Origin: an uncultured Candidatus Melainabacteria bacterium
Lineage (GTDB): Bacteria > Cyanobacteriota > Vampirovibrionia > Gastranaerophilales > Gastranaerophilaceae
Length of the DNA: 64,000 bases
Direction: 5' to 3'
Assembly: GCA_934747335.1 (NCBI GenBank)
Contig: CAKVGS010000003.1
Coordinates: 1-64,000, forward strand
The position numbers and the translations under genes are program-made. Of the stretch, positions 59,566 to 64,000 are shown piece after piece. Numbering within the stretch: position 1 is the stretch's first letter; each line of letters starts with the position of its first letter. The notes beneath the pieces are model-generated. The model was not told the DNA's origin, searched no databases, and was given only the letters and a program-made list of their open reading frames with translations.

Positions 59566-60858
59566 ATGACTCAAATTAATACACAAACCCCAATCCGATT
59601 TAAAGCAAATGATTATCAGGTAAATAATAATAATCGTTATACTCTACCAATGCAGGAAGATAATTCATTAGATGATGTTTTTATGATGCAGGCAATGGAA
59701 CAACAAAAAGCTGAGAAGAAAGAAAAAAGTAAAGAAAATTGGAATAAGGCAGGCGTGTTAGCTCAAATCGGGATTGCAGCGGGTTTTCTAGCCTCTGCGG
59801 CTGTTGCACTGGCAAGTCTTTGTTTTAAGAAAAAAATGTATAAAATGGGTGGCATTGGCGGAATCGGAGGAGACGGCAGTAAAAAACTTTTAGATACCTT
59901 GAAGCCTGTCGATGTAAGCAAAGAAAAATCTTTTGAAGAACTAACTTTAAGCCCTGATATGAAAAAAGTTGTTGAAGACATAAAAACACGCATAGAACGC
60001 TCTGAATCATTGAAGAAAAAAGGTGAAAAAGGCGGTTTGGGCATGATGTTATATGGTGAACCGGGTGGTGGAAAAAATGCATTTGTTTATGCGAATACAA
60101 AATATATGCAAGAAAAATTCCCAGGTACTGAACTATACGAAATGAATGTTCTAAAATTGACAGACAAGTACGTTGGTGAAACCGAAAATAATATTATTGG
60201 TTTTGTGGAACAGTTAGAGAAAAAAGCAAAAAGCAATCCTGATAAGAAATTTATTGTCTTCATGGATGAATTTGATTCAATAGCTAGAAAAGAAGACGGT
60301 TCAAACAAAAAATTAGGAGAAAAATTCCAAAACGCATTCAAAATGACTCTAACAAAATTAACATCTTGTGATAATATTCAGGTTATTGCAGCGACAAACA
60401 AGGCGACTAAAGGTGTTGCTCTTGATAAATTCTTGGATGATGCAATTTTAAACAGATTCCCACAAAAAATATTTATACCGCTTCCAAGTAAAGAACAACT
60501 TAAAAATGCAATTGTAGAATATTACAAAAAGTTGCCAAAAGATGTTGTAGATAAAGAATTAACCGATATCAAAAGCTCTAAGTTGGACAGTATTTGTGCA
60601 AGTATAGCTAAAGAGTCTAACCATGCTTCATTTAGGGATTTGCAATATATATTTGAACATGCGCGAATAATCTCTGAATCAGGAAACAGAAAAACAGGTT
60701 CTCCAATTACAATAAATGATTTAAAAGAAGCAGTGAAAAAACATGCCGAAAATGAAAACTGGTCAGCAAAAACTGTTAAAAGTTCAAATGGTGGTACTAC
60801 TCCAAAATTGAATTTATGGCAAAAATTTTGCTTGCTAATAGGAGGGTTTGGTAAATAA
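59566..60858 (+). CDS. Second AAA+ ATPase of the same type, tandem paralogue
   Basis: 430 aa. N-terminus TPIRFKAND (8-16), then Lys/Glu helix, a clear TM segment (GVLAQIGIAAGFLASAAVAL), a Gly-rich linker, and the AAA domain: GEPGGGKN (164-171), KKFIVFMDEFDSIAR, and AATNKATKG. As in its neighbour the residue after Walker A Lys is Asn. The Walker B Asp-Glu is intact, so hydrolysis may persist. The two genes are 13 bp apart and clearly one operon; a hetero-oligomeric ring at the membrane is possible. GAAGGAATT precedes the ATG. Confidence 0.75.
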   Translation: MTQINTQTPIRFKANDYQVNNNNRYTLPMQEDNSLDDVFMMQAMEQQKAEKKEKSKENWNKAGVLAQIGIAAGFLASAAVALASLCFKKKMYKMGGIGGIGGDGSKKLLDTLKPVDVSKEKSFEELTLSPDMKKVVEDIKTRIERSESLKKKGEKGGLGMMLYGEPGGGKNAFVYANTKYMQEKFPGTELYEMNVLKLTDKYVGETENNIIGFVEQLEKKAKSNPDKKFIVFMDEFDSIARKEDGSNKKLGEKFQNAFKMTLTKLTSCDNIQVIAATNKATKGVALDKFLDDAILNRFPQKIFIPLPSKEQLKNAIVEYYKKLPKDVVDKELTDIKSSKLDSICASIAKESNHASFRDLQYIFEHARIISESGNRKTGSPITINDLKEAVKKHAENENWSAKTVKSSNGGTTPKLNLWQKFCLLIGGFGK

Positions 60859-61087
60859 TCTGCTCAATATTTACCCCATGCATGCTCTGTATATACGATT
60901 TTAAAACTTCGTTACATTGCATTAAAAAAAGGCAATTTTTGAATACAAAAAAACTTTATATATATGTAAGAACTAAGTAAGATAAGGAAAACAAAATTAA
61001 AAGATTAAAAAACTGAAACGTTAAGTTGATTAATCAAGACAAGATTTCTTTTTATACTCTCTCTTAATATCCTCGTGTTTATTTAAT

Positions 61088-61120
61088 GTTTGCCATTTTC
61101 AAAACGGCAAACTTTTTTTT
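61088..61120 (+). terminator. Rho-independent terminator downstream of the AAA+ operon
   Basis: Stem GTTTGCC / GGCAAAC with 11-nt loop and eight T residues, 230 bp after the second AAA+ gene. The AT-rich gap before it holds no ORF that I can support. Confidence 0.8.
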
Positions 61121-61131
61121 ATGTATGTGGA

Positions 61132-61491
61132 TTATTCTTCGTAATAACTTGCGCAAGATGTCGCAGTTTCCCAAACAGAAATTTTTGATACTTGAACAAT
61201 TTTTTCTTTTAATTTGTTATAAATAAACATTGCGATTATTTCGCTGGATGGGCTTTCGTTTTTGAAATAAGGTAATTCGTTGATGTCTTTGTGGTCTAAT
61301 AAATCAAGAACAGCCTTCAATTCTTTTTTCAAAACCTTATAGTCAACCAAAATGTTACTTTTATCTAAGGCTTCGCCTTTAACATAAGCTTCTACAAGCC
61401 AGTTGTGCCCGTGTTGATTTTCGCATTCACCATCGTAGTTTAGTAAATGGTGTGCTGCTGAAAAATATAATTGTGCTTTTAATTCAAACAT
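61132..61491 (-). CDS. queD: 6-carboxy-tetrahydropterin synthase (QueD/PTPS family)
   Basis: 119 aa. Zinc His residues in LYFSAAHHLL and HGHNW, catalytic Cys in GECENQHGH, and the terminal SKISVWETATSCASYYEE Glu. QueD makes the precursor of queuosine; some family members serve folate instead. The start is ATG 61491 with AAGGAGAT upstream, since the longer frame has no ribosome site. Confidence 0.9.
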   Translation of the reverse strand: MFELKAQLYFSAAHHLLNYDGECENQHGHNWLVEAYVKGEALDKSNILVDYKVLKKELKAVLDLLDHKDINELPYFKNESPSSEIIAMFIYNKLKEKIVQVSKISVWETATSCASYYEE

Positions 61492-61562
61492 TCTATCTCC
61501 TTTTAGTTGTTGTTGTGTTGAATGAAAATTGTTTAACACGACAGACATTTTTTAGTTCTTGT

Positions 61563-61586
61563 TGGGCAGGAATGCCCAACCTACTT
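61563..61586. repeat. Palindrome A variant
   Basis: GTTGGGC / GCCCAAC arms with a longer AGGAAT-type loop, between queD and the kinase-like gene. Confidence 0.75.
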
Positions 61587-61707
61587 TTCAATTTTCCATT
61601 CCAATTGCGCCCAACCCGATAGCCTTACCCAAAGGCGTAGTCGGTAGTTTTTATTCCCTCTTGTATTCCCTACCTAGAAGCCGCCCCAATGTCTACGTGC
61701 GTAGTAC

Positions 61708-62544
61708 CTAGCAGCAAACTTCTGCAAGGCGAACGAGGATTTTGTCGGTGATTACTTTAATGTAATCTTTGTCAACCATGCCGTTTATTATGCAATCTGC
61801 AATTTGATAAGTAGGTCTAATATATTGTTGAGCTGTTGCATTTACGTCTTTAAATTGCAAATCTGCAGCTTCGCCTGTTTTACCGCGAGAAACCGCGCGT
61901 TTGTACCAACGTTCTTTAATTACTTCAATAGGTGTATAAACATAAACTTTTACGTCCATGATGTCGCGAACTTCTTTGTTTAGTACATATAAACCTTCTG
62001 TTAAAATAACCTTTGCAGGCTTTTTAACATCCCCTTGAGGATTTGAAACACAAGTTACAAAATCATATTTAGGAGAAACTATTGTTTCGCCTTTTTTTAG
62101 GCCTAACAAATGTTCTCTCATCAAAGCTAAATTGATAACGTCAGGAGTGTCAAAGCTAAAACCTGTTTTAAATAAAGCATCGTAACTACCGGCGTCTTGC
62201 AGTTCTTTTGATGTGTCTTTGTAATAATCATCCTGACGGATAACGGTGTAGATGCCTTCTTTTTTATCGCGCACAACAGCCTCGATAGTATTATCAACAA
62301 ATACGGTCTTTCCTGATGCACTTTCGCCTGTGATACCGATTAAGAATGTTTTTTTCTTTTCTTGAACAACTTTGCGTGCTATGTTCAAAATAAAATCATC
62401 GGCAACTTTTAAAAACAAAGGCTGTTCTTCTTTTTTATCTTCTTCCAAAATCTCTTTTAAAGTGTCTACAATATTGGATATAAGTTCCATATCCAAGCGA
62501 CTGGAATAAAAATTGTAATTCGTTAATTCAAAAGTTTCCACCAT
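61708..62544 (-). CDS. Uridine kinase/phosphoribulokinase-family P-loop kinase
   Basis: 278 aa with Walker A GITGESASGKTVF (~74-86), the phosphate-acceptor RQDDYYKDTS, and SPKYDF / EGLYVLNKEV motifs of the uridine kinase family. The first ~65 residues are an extra helical segment not present in E. coli Udk. Substrate probably a nucleoside or other hydroxyl compound. AAAGGA lies 7 nt before the ATG. Confidence 0.85.
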   Translation of the reverse strand: MVETFELTNYNFYSSRLDMELISNIVDTLKEILEEDKKEEQPLFLKVADDFILNIARKVVQEKKKTFLIGITGESASGKTVFVDNTIEAVVRDKKEGIYTVIRQDDYYKDTSKELQDAGSYDALFKTGFSFDTPDVINLALMREHLLGLKKGETIVSPKYDFVTCVSNPQGDVKKPAKVILTEGLYVLNKEVRDIMDVKVYVYTPIEVIKERWYKRAVSRGKTGEAADLQFKDVNATAQQYIRPTYQIADCIINGMVDKDYIKVITDKILVRLAEVCC

Positions 62545-62660
62545 GCATCCGTCCTTTGCTCAATATTACCATTGTATAGTAAATATTAAAAAATTGCTCG
62601 TGATTTCATGCCAATTGTAAAAAAAATTTACTTTTAGACTGTTTTATTAGCGCATCAAAA

Positions 62661-62691
62661 AAGGTGCCTGATTTTTAAAAGCAGACACCTT
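62661..62691 (-). terminator. Terminator downstream of the 62721 gene
   Basis: Arms AAGGTGCCTG / CAGACACCTT (one mismatch) with AT loop and, on the minus strand, a run of T residues after the stem. Confidence 0.75.
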
Positions 62692-62720
62692 GATTTTTAG
62701 TATAAAAAAAGGAGTGGATT

Positions 62721-63134
62721 TTACATATCATATACAAAATTTTGTCCTTTTGTATCTTCAGAAGCCTCTTCTTTCATAGCTTGTGAAGCAAAGAACATTT
62801 GTTTTGCATAACTTTGGATTTCTGTATGATAAACTCTTTGGTCAAATATATTTTCGTATTTTTTCAAATATTCGTTTAACGGATCAACGATATCCGTAAC
62901 AAGTCCTGTTGCAGTATCTGCAACTTGTTGAAGCACTCTTTCTCCGATACCGAGCTCAGCCATTTTTTCTGACAAAGTAAGTGTCAAAAATCCTTTACTT
63001 GAAACGGCTTCTTTTGCTTGCTCTTGCAGCTTAGCTTCCATTCTTTCTTCGGCCGCTGCATGCTGTTTAGTCGGATCATAAGTCTGAGTTTTATACGTTT
63101 GTAAAAAATTGTTCAGATTGAATGTTTCTGCCAT
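62721..63134 (-). CDS. Unknown 137-aa helical protein
   Basis: Soluble, Gln/Glu/Lys-rich, probably helical; a segment GERVLQQVADTATGLVTDIV could be amphipathic. It shows no motif that I know. GAATAGGGAC precedes the start. It is followed by a terminator and looks monocistronic. Confidence 0.55.
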   Translation of the reverse strand: MAETFNLNNFLQTYKTQTYDPTKQHAAAEERMEAKLQEQAKEAVSSKGFLTLTLSEKMAELGIGERVLQQVADTATGLVTDIVDPLNEYLKKYENIFDQRVYHTEIQSYAKQMFFASQAMKEEASEDTKGQNFVYDM

Positions 63135-63265
63135 ATCCGTTTGTCCCTATTCTTTGTATTAATGTTATCGGCACATTTTTCAAAAACTTTAGGTTTTTTT
63201 TAAGGATTGTTACAAATGTTTACATTTCTCCCCTTGAATGAGTTATTAAATAAAACGCAAGAATA

Positions 63266-63309
63266 CTAAAAACAATGACATCCTTTTTCTTGGATATCAT
63301 TGTTTTTAG
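63266..63309 (-). terminator. Terminator of bioB
   Basis: Long imperfect stem CTAAAAACAATGACATCC / GGATATCATTGTTTTTAG with one mismatch, 40 bp after the bioB stop. Confidence 0.88.
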
Positions 63310-63348
63310 CAAATTTATATTACATTGAAGTTTGGTACTTTGTAAGTT

Positions 63349-64000
63349 TTACGCTTTTTCTAAAACTTTACCTGCGTTTTTAATCATTTGCATATCTTCC
63401 ATTGCTTTAACGCCCTTTGTTGTTAAATAATCACCTGCAAGCAAGCCGTTAATTCCTGCTCTCAAGCCTAATTCTTGCATTTCCTTAGACAATCTGGTCT
63501 TTCTTCCGCCTGCGTAGCGCAAAATTGCTTTTGGAAGCACAATTCTAAAGATACAAATTGTTCTTATAACTTCTTCTTCAGTAATTTTGTCTTCAAAGTT
63601 TTCCAAAGGCGTTCCCTTGATGGGATTTAAAACATTTATTGGCACCGTTTTTGGATTAAGTTCCGCAAGAGAAAGTGCCATATCAATTCTGTCTTCTCTA
63701 CCTTCGCCCATGCCCAATATAACACCTGTACAAGCTTCCATGCCGGCTTTTTTAATCATATTAACAGTATTAACTCTATCTTCAAAGTTGTGAGTTGTAC
63801 AAATTTCTTTATGATAATTTTTGGAAGTGTTTATGTTGTGATTAAATCTTTCTACGCCTGCTTCTTTTATTTGTTTGATTTGTTCTTTGTTTAATAAACC
63901 CAAAGAAGCGCAGCAGTGAATACCTTCTATGGATGCAACAGCTTTAATCATTTCCAATATTTTATTAAAGTCGTCGCCATTTTCGCTTCTGCCAGATGTT
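63349..64000 (-). CDS. bioB: Biotin synthase, C-terminal part (5' end outside window)
   Basis: Radical-SAM enzyme inserting sulfur into dethiobiotin. The visible 217 residues are the C-terminal two thirds: SGRSENGDDFNKIL at the edge, CCASLGLLN, YHKEICTTHNFEDRVNTV, GVILGMGEGREDRIDMA, PINVLNPIKGTPLE and LRYAGGRKTRL, all standard BioB motifs. The frame is open to the window end, so the start and the CxxxCxxC cluster lie beyond 64000. Confidence 0.94.
   Translation of the reverse strand, partial: TSGRSENGDDFNKILEMIKAVASIEGIHCCASLGLLNKEQIKQIKEAGVERFNHNINTSKNYHKEICTTHNFEDRVNTVNMIKKAGMEACTGVILGMGEGREDRIDMALSLAELNPKTVPINVLNPIKGTPLENFEDKITEEEVIRTICIFRIVLPKAILRYAGGRKTRLSKEMQELGLRAGINGLLAGDYLTTKGVKAMEDMQMIKNAGKVLEKA

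Overview
The window looks like the chromosome of an anaerobic, AT-rich, diderm bacterium. My best guess is a non-photosynthetic relative of Cyanobacteria from gut (Gastranaerophilales / Vampirovibrionia type). Grounds: oxygen-independent ribonucleotide reductase NrdD/NrdG; a MurE with the DNPR motif of meso-diaminopimelate ligases; a Skp/OmpH-type periplasmic chaperone and Lgt; no photosynthesis genes; several lineage-restricted proteins with a short N-terminal Phe-Lys/Arg-Gly/Ala motif. The taxon is inference; no rRNA gene is present.

Layout. 1-1000: end of a membrane-protein gene and ung. 1165-8278: a small accessory element (Xis-like protein, DUF3987-type ATPase, TOPRIM primase, a second TOPRIM-like paralogue that has lost its catalytic acids, tyrosine integrase with an inserted HTH-like segment, ImmA/IrrE peptidase, two-TM protein) ending at a copy of a tRNA-Gly 3' end plus terminator; a second copy follows 224 bp later. 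8570-16995: a Ser-rich leader peptide with attenuator-like hairpins, a large membrane protein, nrdD - XRE regulator - nrdG, a structured locus with a 23-aa hydrophobic ORF, an activase-like ATPase, and a DUF559 endonuclease bracketed by identical 70-bp repeats. 17152-37437: housekeeping and envelope genes (rseP, trmFO, TrmB-type regulator, MacB-type permease, ilvE, histidine kinase, folP, hexose-phosphate mutase, GT8, nagZ, nucleoside phosphorylase). 37500-37889: tmRNA on the minus strand, with its 5' end duplicated 158 bp upstream. 38106-47318: nagA, murE and an FtsI-type PBP, isocitrate dehydrogenase, an Lrp-aminotransferase operon and a flavodoxin-like oxidoreductase. 47602-64000: EmrB-type transporter, a TPR - lgt - skp - adh operon, clpX, clpP, pgk, rpmI-rplT, two tandem AAA+ ATPases, queD, a uridine-kinase-like gene and a partial bioB.

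Several repeat families sit between genes: a short REP-like palindrome (arms GTTGGGC/GCCCAAC) that also occurs as inverted pairs, a roughly 70-bp repeat associated with DUF559, a CCCTCTCC-rich mosaic unit, and a palindrome ending in TGGATTG/CAATCCA. Most genes have good Shine-Dalgarno sequences, but several genes without one start exactly 6-7 nt after a -10 hexamer and are probably transcribed without a leader. All family assignments were made by reading motifs; no database search was run.
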